A stretch of 64,000 nucleotides of DNA from Diadophis punctatus similis (GCA_023053685.1 JALIGW010000003.1:138257126-138321125); one strand, 5' to 3'; shown: positions 21,101 through 34,338, numbered from the stretch's first letter. Numbers and translations: made by a program. The notes: generated from the letters alone by a model not told the origin.

Positions 21101-21436
21101 CCGGCTTCCCCAGAAAGTCACTGAGCAGGCTGGCTGGAAATGTTGCAAGCTGCTGCTGCTGCCTGTCGTGGAGCTGAGATTCCCTCGCTGGAGGGAGCTC
21201 TTTGAGAGTGCAAGGGCTGCTTGCTGGGAGGGAAACTCAGCCTTTATTTACCCTAAATCAAACTACCGCATTCTTTAGAGTATTTCCCCCTCCCCTTCAG
21301 AGCCATCAACATCCACATTATTTGGACACAATGTAGTTCAATGCCATTGTCTAATACATTGACAGAAATGACCTTATTCTGTTTTTCCCCCTTAATAAAT
21401 TGATATCAGAAAGATGATGTGCTTATTGCCTTATAC

Positions 21437-22197
21437 CAGTGGTGGCGAACCTTTTTCGGCTCGCGTGCCAAAAATACGCGCGCACACCCACCAGCGCTCC
21501 CGCGTGCCACTACCTAAAATGCAATGCGTGCCCCCCCCTGCGCATGCGCATGCGCACCCACACCCACATGCACGCGCCCGCATCATGCACGCGCCCCCTC
21601 CTCCTCCTGCTGTCAGCCTCACACTCCGAGCAGCAGCAGGATTGCGAGGCTGGCAGCAGCAGGAGGAGGGGGCGGTTCCGCGAGCCGCCCAGCCTGCGCA
21701 ACCGCCCCCCCTCCTCCTGCTGCCAGCCTCGCACTCCGGGCACCAGCAGGATTGCGAGGCTGGCAGCAGCAGGAGGAGGGGGCGGTTCCGCGAGCCGCCC
21801 AGCCTGCGCAACCGCCCCCCCTCCTCCTGCTGCCAGCCTCGCACTCCGGGCACCAGCAGGATTGCGAGGCTGGCAGCAGCAGGAGGAGGGGGCGGTTCCG
21901 CGAGCACCAGCAGGATTGCGAGGCTGGCAGCAGCAGGAGGAGGGGGCGGTTCCGCAGCAGGCTCTCTCCTTCCCCACCACCCCAGAAGAGCGGCAGCAGC
22001 GGCAGCTGAAGGGAGAAGGGAAAGATTCGCTTGAGCTTTGCAAGCAGCCGAAGTGAAGAAGCTGAAGTTCGGTTTTGGGTTTCGGGTAGCTCCGCGCATG
22101 CGCGCCAGAAACCCGGGAGTGACGGACCCGTGGCGTGCCAGGCGAAATGGCTCCGCGTGCCACCTGTGGCACGCGTGCCATAGGTTCGCCACCACGG
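21437..22197. mobile_element. hAT element, 'gatggcgaacc' family, copy 3 with hairpin array
   Basis: Ends CAGTGGTGGCGAACCT and inverted AGGTTCGCCACCACGG, with perfect CCTTATAC target repeats (21429-21436 and 22198-22205). The interior is extremely GC-rich and holds a 110-bp tandem array (next entry). Open frames across it on both strands are composition artefacts. Confidence 0.92.
21600..21965. repeat. 110-bp tandem array of hairpin-forming units
   Basis: 'ctcctcctgctg(c/t)cagcctc' starts at 21601, 21711 and 21821, and a shorter unit ends near 21960. Each unit contains its own inverse, 'gaggctggcagcagcaggag', so every unit can fold into a stem of about 23-27 bp. Confidence 0.9.
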
Positions 22198-22205
22198 CCT
22201 TATAC

Positions 22206-22663
22206 TATTTCATAATTGCAGCAGTGGTATAAAATTAAATACGAAATTAAATTTAAATATGTAGCATAATAGACTCTTCCCTCTCAGAAGATGAAATATA
22301 GAATTTGACTGCATTATGTCATTTGTTTCTAGAACCAGAGCACTTTAAAGAGTAAGTAATCCAATATTTCCTGCTGTGTACCAGTTAAACACCAAATGTC
22401 AGTTAATATTATAGCAGAAGGAAAGAGCAGTAAAGTCTTCATTCTAGATGAACAAATAAAAAAAATTCCTACTTGGTTCAAGTATCACAATCTTTATCTG
22501 AAAACTTAAAGAATATTGTAGGAACCTTAAGAACTATGGTCTAACAAATTTAATTTTACTAAAAAAGCTTTTGTGATTCGTTGAAATAAATTTGGTTAGT
22601 ATTTAAGATGGCAACAGATTTTGTTTCTTTGCAAAAAATAAACATAGCGACTTCTCTAGAATC
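22206..22663. other. Unassigned AT-rich DNA
   Basis: Nothing recognised between two hAT insertions. Confidence 0.5.
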
Positions 22664-22671
22664 CTATAAAC

Positions 22672-22929
22672 CAGCGGTTCTCAACCTGGGGGTCGCGACC
22701 CCTTTGGAGGTCAAACGACCCTTTCACAGGGGTCGGGAGACTTCGCCTGGATGCCGCCATTTGGGTTCTTTTACCCTCTGCGCATGTGTAGAATGCTTTG
22801 TGCATGTGTAGAGGGTAAAAGAACCCAAATGGCGGCGGCGGGGCATGGGGCGCGACGGCGGGGTGGGTCACGGTGGGGGTGCGGGGGCAGGACGTGGGGG
22901 TGCGGCATTAGGAAGGTTGAAAACCACTG
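22672..22929. mobile_element. SPIN-like non-autonomous hAT element, copy 1
   Basis: The left end CAGCGGTTCTCAACCTGGGG and following 'gtcgcgacccctttgg' agree with my recollection of the SPIN (SPace INvader) family terminus. The right end is 'ggttgaaaaccactg'. The 8-bp repeats CTATAAAC flank it (22664-22671 and 22930-22937). The centre is a palindrome (22753-22837) around CTGCGCATG-type sequence. No transposase. Confidence 0.88.
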
Positions 22930-23215
22930 CTATAAACCAAAATGAACATTGTGCCAACCACCCTATCTTTGGCCTTTCACTTCTGATTCCAGTGATGGAT
23001 CTTTAATGCTTTTCTATGATGGAACGCACATTCCACAGCTGTTCCACTTCAGAGGGTAACATATTGTCTCCACAAGTTGCACTTCTTAGCAGAAGAATCT
23101 AGAATGTGGTAGCATCTTTTCTAAACAGTCCTCCTAATTTTTTGCTATCATAAACTAACTCAGCATTCTTCTCGTTTGCAGATGACACCCAATTAATAGC
23201 AGGAAGTTACTAGGT

Positions 23216-23600
23216 CAGTGATGGCTAACCATTTTTTCCTCGGGTGCCAAAAGTGCACGCGCACATGCAATAGCACGCACGTGTGTGCCCACACCCATAA
23301 TGGAATGCCCCCCGCACCCTCCATGCTGCGCCACCCCCCTGTGCATGCATGCACGATCCCCCGCGTCCAGTTTTGGGCTTAGCAGACCTCCCTGAAGCCT
23401 CCGGAGGCCGGAAACAGCCCGTTCCGGACTTCCGGGAGATCCATTTGGACACTCCTGGGAGGGGAGGGGCCAGCTGAAAATCAGCTGGCTGGCATGGCAC
23501 GCATGCGCTGTGGAGGTGACCTAGGGCAACGGGTCATGTGCCTGCAGAGATGCCTCCGTTTGCCACCTGTGGCACGCGTGCCATAGGTTCGCCATCATGG
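23216..23600. mobile_element. hAT element, 'gatggcgaacc' family, copy 4
   Basis: Left end CAGTGATGGCTAACCATT, right end inverted AGGTTCGCCATCATGG, flanked by perfect TACTAGGT (23208-23215 and 23601-23608). Confidence 0.9.
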
Positions 23601-23608
23601 TACTAGGT

Positions 23609-24475
23609 TCTCAGGGAACTGGACTTCAACCATTAAAATAACAATTCATGATTTGGAATGATATCTGTATTTTATTTTTACCTTTTGGCATAATATCCAA
23701 CTGGAACTATAATTATTTGAAAATAACTGCACTTTAGAGCTATTAAACAAACATTTAGTTGTAAGAGAACCAAATAAACTGATCATATGAATTAATGGTA
23801 AAAAACCAGAAAAAAACAAACAGAAAAGTGTGTTATCATATCAGGAGGAAACTACAAGTTATACCACCATTTGGAAACTGGAAGGAGAGGGAATTACCTG
23901 CTTAGGCAAAATTAGCATCTTACTGAACTAGAATAAAACTACCAACAAGCATCGTCTCTAGTTATCTTTTATCCAAAAGTATTACAAAGTTAACCTTCAG
24001 TTATGATCAAGAAGATAAAGAGATACCTGCTAAAGGTGAATCATTATTTAGAACACTGATATGGCCACTCAACTCAAACACTATGACTCATTAGAGCAAC
24101 TGGCATTTAATAAGATCTGATATAATCTTCTGTGACCTATTCATTATTGCAACAATCCTTTCCACCTATACGTTCCCTGCCTACCATACTATTTAGGGCT
24201 GTTAACTGATTTCTCTCAATGTCATAGTGTTTTAGGCAGGAAAGTTACAGCACAGTTGATTGACTCTGGATTACTTGGTCTAACGGCACACCAGACACAG
24301 AAAGCTACCTAATGTGGAGCATTTAGTAGGCCTCAAATTACAAAACTGAGGAGAAAAATAGCGGGATAAACGCTTTCTAAAAAGCAAATACAACCAGATA
24401 TGAACAGGGGAAGCTCATTTATTACAGATCATAACAAGCAAGAAAAATGCAGCTGCGGGGAGGGAGGGGGGAGGG
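23609..24475. other. Unassigned AT-rich DNA
   Basis: No repeat ends or exon-like frames recognised. Confidence 0.5.
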
Positions 24476-24476
24476 G

Positions 24477-24564
<88 letters not shown>
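24476..24564 (+). repeat. (GA)n microsatellite
   Basis: About 42 GA units following a G-rich run. Confidence 0.98.
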
Positions 24565-24567
<3 letters not shown>

Positions 24568-25540
24568 GAAGACATTACAAACTAATCAGAAATCATGGAA
24601 ACCTAAAATTACTTGTCCACTAAATTGTCCAATTGTTTTTTTAAAAATCCCAATGAAAGGTTTTCTGTGTTTCATCCTAATTTGGAACTTTGTTGGAAAT
24701 ACTATTACCAGATATATATCAGAATTAAGAATCTAAGTACCTTGGTTTTACCCATTTTAGTGTATTGGGAGCAGGTATGAAAGGAAAGGGTTTGGGTTTT
24801 TTCCCCCTGTACAGAATGCAAACCATATACTGGAAATCTCTACACATATATAATAAAACAGATAAGTATATTAGTATCAGTACATCAGTATCGTCCCCAA
24901 GATATAAGTGCCACAACTATCCTTATTTCCAATGTTCTGGTCTTTTAATTCCTATGTTATAAAGCTTTAGTACTTGAGTTATGACTAAAAGCAGTTTTGC
25001 CTGCCACCGTCCTGCTTACCTTTCACTTCATCTATCCACAAAACACACACCTAGTATCTGCTGGCACACCTTCATATATGTATGTATAAAACAGGGTGTG
25101 TTGAAACCCAGGTGTTAAGTGGTTTTTCTTTCCCCTCCTTTTGTGACTAAACTCATTTTATGCACACACAAAAGGGGGCAGGAGGCAGTTCTTAAAGCAG
25201 TCAACTCAGGACACTCTTAAAGGCATCACTTACAATAAATAAACAAAGAAACCATCGGGAGCCTCTCCCAACAAGACTTATTCATTTCACCTGGCTGCAC
25301 AAAAAAGTGGATTGCGCTAGATGTGAATTAGCTGGAAAGAGGGATTGCCAATGGAATTTTCTTACCTGGGACCAAAGAAAAGTTTGGGCTAACCTGGACT
25401 TAACACTATTTAACCCTGGCCACATGGCTAGATTTTTTTTACAATTCTCTAAAACTAAAGACCAATTGAAAGATATGCCCTGCTCATCTACAGAAATTAT
25501 GCAAAAGGAAAGGGAAATAAGAGTCCAAAGCCTAAAATAG
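24565..25540. other. Unassigned AT-rich DNA
   Basis: The open frame near 25307-25540 shows no recognisable domain or splice context. Confidence 0.45.
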
Positions 25541-25544
25541 TACA

Positions 25545-26530
25545 GGTAGACCTCTCTTACTCAATGTTCCCTGTAACATCAGAAAACGGCACGCGGCAGT
25601 TAGAAACTGCCACGCGGCGTTCTCTTTTCATGTGTGCGGCTGCGCAGGCGCGCAGCCTCTGCCATTAGAAAATGCCATGCGGAAGTTAGAAACTTCCACA
25701 CGGTGTTCTCTCGTTATGTGCACGGCCGCGCGGCCGCGCAGCTTAGAGTGAACAGTGCTCTTACTATGTCATTTAGTAACCAATTCAAAGTTATGATGGT
25801 CCTGAAAAAAACAACCAATGTCCGCATTTACAATTTTAAAAGCATTCCTCAGTGACACAATTGCCACTGCAGTCAGTACATGTCCCATGCCTGATCTGTT
25901 GTTTTTCTTTTTTCCTCCTCTCTGCAAAAAGGAGAGATTAGGAAGAAAGGGACTACATGAGAATAAGTAGATACCCAATGGGGAATACACATCAAAAGGA
26001 ATGTGGTGGCATCAGCAGCTACTCAATGGGGAATACACATCAAAAATAATATGGTGGCATCAGCAGCCTCAACTACGCTATGTAATGAATTCAGTTCATT
26101 TCTCATTATGTGCTTACTTACTCTCTTGTATTCCCTTTATCTCTAAACTATCCACTCTGCCTGCGGGGAAGGGGTATCATTCTGGCATAGGAAAGATTGC
26201 CTACAGAAATTGCTTCAGGTTTTTCTCTTCCCCCCCCCCTCACAAAGAGATTGCTTAAACAAGTGGGGGGTGGGAGAAAAACAAACAAATCTCTAGGCAT
26301 TATTTCTTGGGCAAGATCCAATTTTTTCATCCTTACTCCCAAAACAGCGGAGAGATTGGAGAGGAGGGGAATACAAAAGAATAAGCAGGCACACAATGGG
26401 GAATATACAGGCTGGGGTATGCATTCCAAAGGATGAGGGAGTGTAGAAAAGGAAAGCATAGTCAGTCATAGTAATGTGATTCCCACTTAACAACTGCTTC
26501 ACTTAACAACAGAGCTGCTGTTCCCAATTG
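25545..26530. repeat. Composite repeat region with tandem duplications
   Basis: It starts 'caggtagacctctcttactc', like other TA-type MITE ends, and near 26485-26520 has 'cacttaacaact' phrases of the same style. In between are an 86-bp tandem pair (units at 25582 and 25668) and a 48-bp tandem pair ('caatggggaatacacatcaa' at 25976 and 26024), with a diverged third copy near 26394. It could be one larger non-autonomous transposon. Boundaries are not established. Confidence 0.4.
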
Positions 26531-28370
26531 TGGTAGCCAGATGAGGATTATCTGTAATCCTTTCACAAGATAAAAGATGGGGCTGGCCAACTTGAATTTG
26601 CTGTTGAATAAGTACTAGTTGGGATTCATACCATACACTAAGTCCAGACAAGATTTGTATTGTGATTTCCTACAATGTGTGAATCAGGTCAATCTTCAGC
26701 TCATGTTGATCATGAGACAGAACACAGTTCTTGCCCTTAATCCATTCCATGTGTGTGTTTCAACAGCACCTTAATATTCCTGCTATTAAGGATTTCAGAA
26801 AACAGATGCTAAAGTTGCCCCCCCTTCCCTAAATCGGTCAGCATTTTTAATTACAACTACCAGCTGCTCTAGAACAAATATTCTTCTAGTCTACTAATTT
26901 TAATACACAAATGTTACCAGATGTCCTGCCTGGCAGTGCAGACAAATAAAATCTATGCCTTAATTATACTACTCGTCTGAGGAGCTGCCCCAAAGGCCAC
27001 TGATTTAAATGAAACTTTGAAATAGTTCCCATCTGCCTGTTATACTTCAAATATGAAATCCTGTCTTTTGAGTAAGTTAGCAGCAAAACACTAACCACTC
27101 AAAAAAGAAAATATTGTTCATTTCACATATTTGCAATGTTTAATTTTATTTCTGTGTGCCGCCTTTGTAGACAAGTGAAAACATATTTGGATTTTTTTTT
27201 AAAAAAAATTACCTTTGAAAACACTAAATATTTAGGGTTTATGTAAACAGCTATTTTTAATTTTTAAATCAGGAATAAAATAATGGGGGACAGGCGAGGC
27301 ACATGTGTAACCATAGAATTAACTATATCTTTAAATATATTAAACTATATTTTTAAACCAACATTGCTTGGACAATATAATACTATACCACTAAATTGCC
27401 TGAGGTTGCCCTTGGATCGATCTAATGTAGCCAAAGCTCTGGAGGCCAATCTTCCCCTAAGCTAAGGAACAAGTATTACTCCTGAGAGGAAACCACAATC
27501 AGCTGCATTTGTCCCCACCCACTTATCCAAAAGAAGATGCCCCCAAGCTAATTCCAAAATGAATTGCTCAATTCTCACTGGTGGGGCAGAAATCCTATCT
27601 AAGCTAACATGTAGGTTAGAGCTAGGTGAAAAACATGACTTTTTGGTTGAACCCCGTTTCCTGGTTAAAAATTCCCTCCAAAAATTTGGCTGAGCTGTGC
27701 ATATCACTACTGCTTTCAGAGAATTAATATTACAATAAATTAATTTTACATGTGTGCACAGACACATGGAAAAACATAAAAGGATTGCAGCCACAGAAGT
27801 AAGCAAACTGCCATCTCGGGCAACAGATACTTGGGAAGTGATCATTATTATGAATTACTAGGTGTTTACTAGGGTTTCTGCCTATTAAATACCTCAATCT
27901 GCATTATAGTATAGAACAGGCTTGCCCCGTGGTTCCACAAGCATTTGCCTCTCTTACTTTAAAAACCCATTTAAAATAGTTTAGAGCAGACAAAGGCTTT
28001 ATATATTACGTGCCATTTCCTATTTTTTAAAAGTTAGAAACACATAAACCTCCATCTTGACTTGTACTGCCCTTAAACAGGAACACAAAAGAGAGCCTTG
28101 ATCTAATTCTCCCAAAGGCAACTGAGGGGAAAAAGAACAATTTTTTTATTAGTCCGAAATCAAATAATTTGTTCCATTCTGTTGTAATTCAAGATTCATA
28201 CAGAAATATACGTCTGATATAAAAGCTGCAAATGTTTAACTAATTCCAATTCAAATGATGTTAACTTCTACCTCAAATTAAAATTTTAATTATCTTGACA
28301 CAGAAGTACTACTAAATTTAGAGACCTAAACAGACATAGAAAACTGAGAAGGTACAACAATCAACTGTAG
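26531..28370. other. Unassigned AT-rich DNA
   Basis: No repeat boundary, exon or RNA gene recognised. Confidence 0.45.
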
Positions 28371-28625
28371 AGAGCTGAGGTGGCGCAGCAGTTAGAGGCA
28401 GTACTGCAGGCCACTTTAGCTGACTGTGATCCGCAGGTCAGCGGTTCAAATCTCACCGGCTCAAGGTTGACTCAGCCTTCCATCCTTCCGAGGTAGGTAA
28501 AATGAGGACCCAGATTGTTGGGGGCAATATAAATATACATTGCTTACTGGTGTAAATCGCTTAGAGAGTGCATGCTCTGTGAGGCGGTATATAAATCTCA
28601 CAAATAAAATAAATAAATAAATAAA
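28371..28625 (+). mobile_element. tRNA-derived SINE, copy 2
   Basis: The head 'gaggtggcgcagcagttaga' and B-box-like 'ggttcaaatctc' are followed by the same body as copy 1 (ggttgactcagccttccatc, aatgaggacccagattgttg). It ends in an (AAAT)n run. It lies only 58 bp from the next MITE. Confidence 0.87.
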
Positions 28626-28683
28626 CAGTAAAGTCGAGTATTTATCTTTTTATATTACCGTATTTAGTTCCCTTTTGTATATA

Positions 28684-28807
28684 CCGTTTCCCCTAAAATA
28701 AGACATCCCCTGATAATAAGCCTTTTGAGTGCATAGCAATAAGGCCAAGCGCTTATTTCAGGGTTCAAAAAAATATAAGACATGATCTTATTTTCGGGGA
28801 AATATGG
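28684..28807. mobile_element. 124-bp TA-flanked MITE
   Basis: The inverted ends 'ccgtttcccctaaaataaga' and its inverse '...cttattttcggggaaatatgg' are bounded by TA (28682-28683 and 28808-28809). Typical mariner-type MITE. Confidence 0.85.
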
Positions 28808-28810
28808 TAG

Positions 28811-28905
28811 CTTTTGTAAACTTTTATCTTTTTAATATGTAAACTACCCAAAGTTACCCAGTGGTAAGATAGCTGACCAATAAATTAAATAAATAAATAA
28901 ATTCC
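28811..28905 (+). repeat. LINE/SINE 3' tail fragment with (AAAT)n
   Basis: A degraded 'gtaaactacccaaagttacc' tail followed by AAAT repeats, similar to 1255 and 18240. Confidence 0.4.
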
Positions 28906-30521
28906 ACACATTTCAATAGATTTTAAAATGAAACTTCCTCAAAAGATGAATAAAGCACTGATTTCAGCAACCTCACTATAGGCTTAGATGTATTTTACCA
29001 ATTTGAATTGCACCCTGGGGTAATAATTTATAGTATCTGGAAGCTTATTTTCTACTTGACAATCTCATACTATGTCAAATTTTAACCCTTTCCCTTTATA
29101 AAGGTTAAGAATTTCAGACAATGATCTTTTTTTTAATGGATAAATCATGGGTGTGACCCTACTGAGGAATACCCCAGGTCTGGCCTTGAGTTCTAGTCTT
29201 CTCTCTCAGAGGACATTGGGAGAAAAAATCATTTGAGCCTCCTGTTTAGATCTTTCACAGAAAACCTTTCCTCTGAGTACTTGTGGTCAGTGAAACTAGC
29301 CTTTTTAGGTAAACTGTTGCTTTGTCCAATCAAGGACAATACATCTATGATATCCTGGGTCTAGCTAGCAAATCTAGGAATTAAACCAACCCTCTTAACA
29401 AACCTTGATAGAATCGTAAAGACCCAGTCTGGTTTTTATCCACCATCTCTGTGTAAATCGGCTTACGGGGGAATTGCACTTTGGGGAAACAAAATCTGAT
29501 TTTCATCTAATTAGGCACAGGACAGATTCGTTAACTATTCCAGAAGCACATTGTTTCCTCTTTTTCCTCTACTTTATCAACTACAGTGGACATTTAGGAT
29601 CCATAGTATCCTTTGGCTATGTTGGCCTGAAATTCTAGTGTTATAATGACAAAACATGAGAATATTCACCCAGGGAAAGCAAGGCTGAGCTATGCTAACA
29701 ATTCAAATTGGTTTCAAAACCACATTCATTATCAGAGTTTCTTTTTAGGTGACCTTAATGTTTCTAAAGAAATCTATTACAATCTACAGATTTATGACTC
29801 TCAGAACTACCATCTAATCTGCGGGACAAAGAGGGGGAAAAACCCACAAGAGTTTAGAAACCCTGCAGCAGTGACAGATATTTTTTAATGATTTTCAAAT
29901 ATTAAAAAAAGCTGATAAAAATTAAGTAATATACAGCTAAAGACTAAAGGAAATTCTTATCTCACTGCAAGTGCCATATAACCACTATTTTAAGTAGCTT
30001 CTGAGGTAATTGTCTACCTGCTGACAGCCATAAAAAAATAGTTTATGGCAAGTGGGAATCCTAAACTCCTCACAGAATGGAAGCTACTCAAGTGGTCATA
30101 TTCCAGCTCCAAGCTTATTCTCTCCCCCACTTCAAGACACTCTATTTTAAAATTCACACTGTAACAATAACACTATAAAATGATGCCTACAGCATGTACA
30201 CCGCATGTTGGAATGGATTCCTCAGCTTAGCCTCATTGCATGTACGTTGGATAAAACAAACACTGACAGCTTTTTTCCATTTGTAAAGGCCCTATAGCAG
30301 CTGCGGTGATCCCACCATAGAGCAATGAATTAAGCCTGAAACCCAGCTGGAAAAGAAGCCGCCTTTTTTCCCCTTCACAATATAGCAAGACTATCATTGT
30401 TAACCTAGGCATTGTTGCAAAATATTGAGAGGGGGAGGGGGAGGGGAGAGGGAAGGGGGAGGGGGGAGAGAGAAAGAGAACCTCCTAGAAAATTAACTCC
30501 TATAAGCATGCAAATCCACAT

Positions 30522-30559
<38 letters not shown>

Positions 30560-31498
30560 CTTGAACGATGGCAAATTTCACATGTGGATATTTGGAAATG
30601 GAAGGAAAGGCAAATCAAGTTATCTCGGTAAATTAATCAACTGCAAAACACTATATTATACACCCCCATTACAGTTAGGTTTTTATATCCAATTTGTTTG
30701 GAACTCACATTTTGTAAGAAGAAACTTGAAAATAATATACTTTTAATATTACTGAGGGGAGGGAAATTTAATCCAAAGAACAACTCCTTCTAACAGGTCA
30801 TTCGTGCACTAGACTGTTTTCTGTTTCTGACAAAAATAAAAAACCAAGCTGAAAGGAACACAGGAAGAGGATTTTTTCTTTCTTTCAGCATGCATGGAAA
30901 CGAAAGAGCTGACAGTTTGTTTAAAAGCAATCCTGACAAAATGCATTAGTTTTTATTTTTTTAAGGGTTTCAGTAATCAAAGTTTCTAGCCAAGCCATCA
31001 ATATTAGAAGCATTATCTTCTCTGTGCTCTAGTATAGCAAATCTCTAGAAACCCACCTATTATTGTGCAGAAGTGGAGGAAAATATATTGGTTCCATGGA
31101 TTTCTAAGGACATCAATAGGCTTTATGGAGAGTAGCTATAATTAACTGTTTAAAGGATAGAACCCCATAGTACATATCAACACCTGTAAGAAAACCCCAA
31201 CGTATCTGGAAGGAAAGGGATAAACACCTCATCCTTCCTCCCACAGGCCACATCTCAACGGCCAAACATCCCCTCTCATAACTGCTTTTCCTCAGAGGAA
31301 GCAGCTGTCCTTTTTTTTTGTTACACACATGTATATTTAATACACAGCAGGCTTTTAGGTTTTCCAAGACTGAACTGAGGCTTCAGTGTTCACATTAATA
31401 ATTCTTGCTTGGACTGCCCAAAAGTACTGCTACAAGATTAAGCATTGCTAAAATCAGTTTTAGTACAGAATGACCAATTAGGAAAACACTGGTATACT
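28906..31498. other. Unassigned AT-rich DNA with simple repeats
   Basis: It contains a G/A-rich tract at 30427-30480 and a (CA)n tract at 30519-30557. No gene features recognised. Confidence 0.45.
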
Positions 31499-31506
31499 AG
31501 CAAAAT

Positions 31507-32176
31507 CAGAGGTGGGATTCAGCAGGTTCTGACCAGTCCTGGAGAACCGGTAGCGGAAATTTTGAGTAGTTCGGAGAACCGGTAATTACCACCTCTGACT
31601 AGCCCCACCCCCATCCATTCTCTGCCTCAGGAGGAGTCCCAGCTGATCAGGAGGAAATGGGGATTTTGCAGTAACTTTCCCCTGGAGTGGGGAGGGAATG
31701 GAGATTTTACAGTATCCTTCCCCTGCTACCAGGGGCGGGTTCCTCCCGGTTCGGACCAGTTCAGGCGAACTGGTAGCGACCCACTGGTGACGTCACAATG
31801 ACATCACCGACCCGGTTCGGTCGGTGCTGGTCCCTGGGGGCCACCATCTTTTTTTAATGTTTATTTATTTGTAATTATTTTTATTTTTTTCCTTCTGAGC
31901 ATGCGCAGAAGCCAAGTTTCCGGCACTGTGCATGCGGTCGCCATCTTGTTTTCGGCTTTTTATTTTTCAGATTTTTTGCCACTGCGCATGTGCGTTTGCG
32001 CGAAGCACGTGCATCCCCACGAGGCGCGCCCACGCAGCGTGGGAGGAAGCAAACCGGCAACGAGGTAAGTAGGAACCCACCCCTGCCTGCTACGCCCAAT
32101 CCACGCCCACCAAGCCACACCATGCCCAAGCCACGCCCACAGAACCGGTAGTAAAAAAAATTGAATCCCACTATTG
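31507..32176 (-). mobile_element. hAT element family A, split by a nested hAT
   Basis: Ends CAGAGGTGGGATTCAGC and '...attgaatcccactattg', with perfect AGCAAAAT flanks (31499-31506 and 32177-32184). Family-A phrases are 'gagaaccggtag' and, near the other end, 'cacgcccacagaaccggtag'. Element B (31730-32085) sits inside it. Confidence 0.9.
31730..32085 (+). mobile_element. hAT element family B, nested
   Basis: Starts CAGGGGCGGGTTCCTCCCGG and ends 'aggaacccacccctg'. The perfect duplication CCTGCTAC on both sides (31722-31729 and 32086-32093) is made from element A sequence. The interior includes 'gtgacgtcacaatgacatca'-type sequence and two segments ending in 'gccatcttttt(t)'. Confidence 0.92.
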
Positions 32177-32184
32177 AGCAAAAT

Positions 32185-34338
32185 GTATATATACCATGAT
32201 TAATACATAATCAGTTTGAAAGCATCTAAAGAATCAGCCCAAACAAATTACTCCATGATGAAACTAAGTATTCCAAGTCAAACTCATAAAATCTAAATAG
32301 GCTGGTTTCTAAAAAAAAATCTCAGGCCAAAGTTCAACTGAGCCTTATATAAGTAGCAAAGCAGACTCTCTGTTTTAGGCTGATACTTTTCTTGTTACAC
32401 TGAGTCTACCGGCAATGCCCTTCTGATCCCATTCTTTCTTCCAAACTAATAATCTATATGACAACTTAGAGGCCAAAGACCAGAAGGAACATTACTAAAC
32501 ACCTTCACATACCTCTGATATATTGCATTTGTTGGGATATTAAACTAGAAGCAATTCTGGAAGCCAGTCGCCAGCTGTAAAGCAGAGTTTGCTTATTTAT
32601 TTGACCATATTAGCTCTTTATAAGAGAGAGATTTCTTTCTTATTTTCTCTCTATGCGACTCATATTAAAGGTATCTGCTGAAAATGGGGATTCAGCACAT
32701 AATGGTTTCTAATTGCTTCATATGCTCACATGGTCTTAGTATTTTTCAGTTACTATGCACATTAAATTCACTTGATACAAATGAATATTTGAATAACTCA
32801 ATGTGAATTTTTCCTCAAGCAAGGAAAATGCCCTGAGAGAGCAATCCAATCCATATATTTCCAAAAGCAACTCTCATTTTGTTCATTGGGCTCTATTTTC
32901 TAATAAACATTACTGAAGAATGTACTAAATTATTCCCTAAGATGGGAGATAGCTCTGTAGCCCTCCCAATGTAACAAACCCCCTTTATGACTCTGTCTTT
33001 CATGCATATGTGTGTGGAGAGATGTGCTATATGTGTAAAACTAGCCATGGGATCTGTAAATATATTTATGTTCAGGCTGATGGGCCTATTTGCAATCCTG
33101 AAAGCATAATATTGGCATTCTCAAAAATGGATACCACCGCTGAGAACAGGCAATCACAAAATAACATTAGAAAGGAATCTGGTTGATCCCCACCACCTCC
33201 TCTAACCTCTTAGGATCCTCTTTATTGTCTCAGCTTCTGTTGTCTTTTATTCTGGGCAGGTGATCACAATTCAAAACAAAATATTGGATAGCAGCCACCA
33301 ACTATTTTTACTTCCCCAAGATGCCTTGGGGATCTCTGGCACCAAGAAGCACTCCTGGAAATGCAGGTTATGCTTTAGGGTAGTATCTGCTGTGCAGCAT
33401 GTAACTTCCTGTTTATTTTTTTTTAAATTAAAACATTGAATAATAGAAATAAAAGCATGTAAGGGAGGGAGCTGAGCATGCACAAGGGAAATACTATAGA
33501 CTACTGGTCACTAAGGTCCCCTGATGGGCCTCCCCTAGCCTGAAGGAAAAGCTTGGGTCAGCATGTACGCACAAATAAAATTATTAATAATGCTACCAGA
33601 TAGGTCCCAAAAGGAATGTCGTTGCTCAACAAGGTTTTTCTTTTTTGAGATTGGAGTGGGGTAGGTGCAGAGAGGACAAGAAAGAACTGTACTAGGGGAA
33701 GCCTGTGGTAGATGGAAGATGGACCCCACATCTAAGAAAACTTTGTAATTTGGATCCACTTTTAAATAACCAATAAACTATGGAATGTGGTCAGGATACA
33801 CAACAGAACTCTTAAAAGAAAAACTTAAAATGTCTGTCCTATTAATTTTTGCTGTAGGAATATTTAACTGTCTCAGGTGTTCCATTAGTGTTTTTATTGC
33901 AGAAATAATTTGGTTTTCCTAAACTAGTCTCAATGTCCTCCAGATATGCTAGACAGCAAAATAGCTAATATTGGCTGGAGGAGAAGGAAAATGTATTTCA
34001 ACACATCTGAAAAGCAGCAAGCTGGACAAGGCTCTCTCTCAGGATAATGGGATAGTATCAACCATGTTGAGTCTTCCAATCAATGTATATTTCCATTAGT
34101 CCTTTACAGTAGACTCTCTTTAGTTTTCCCTGGATTTTTGTACAGAATTAAAAGAAGCCTATATTGAGAGAATTTATTCATCCCTGTCATCCTTAATCCA
34201 CATGAATTCCATCAGAACAGAAATTAACGCAAGGAAATAGACCTTTGCAGAAGAAGGGGTCTGATGCTGGATGAAACAGAATGTTCTATCCAGACAGCTG
34301 GCCATCTTCCTACGCAAGGTTATAAAGATAATTTAGAC
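32185..34338. other. Unassigned AT-rich DNA
   Basis: No exons or repeat ends recognised. Confidence 0.45.

Noticed and set aside
21600..21965. Regularly spaced repeats considered as a CRISPR array
   Set aside because: Units are contiguous 110-bp tandem repeats without unique spacers, inside a eukaryotic transposon.
21431..22195. Long overlapping open frames on both strands
   Set aside because: They are produced by the GC-rich tandem array inside a hAT element and repeat the same peptide phrases in several frames.
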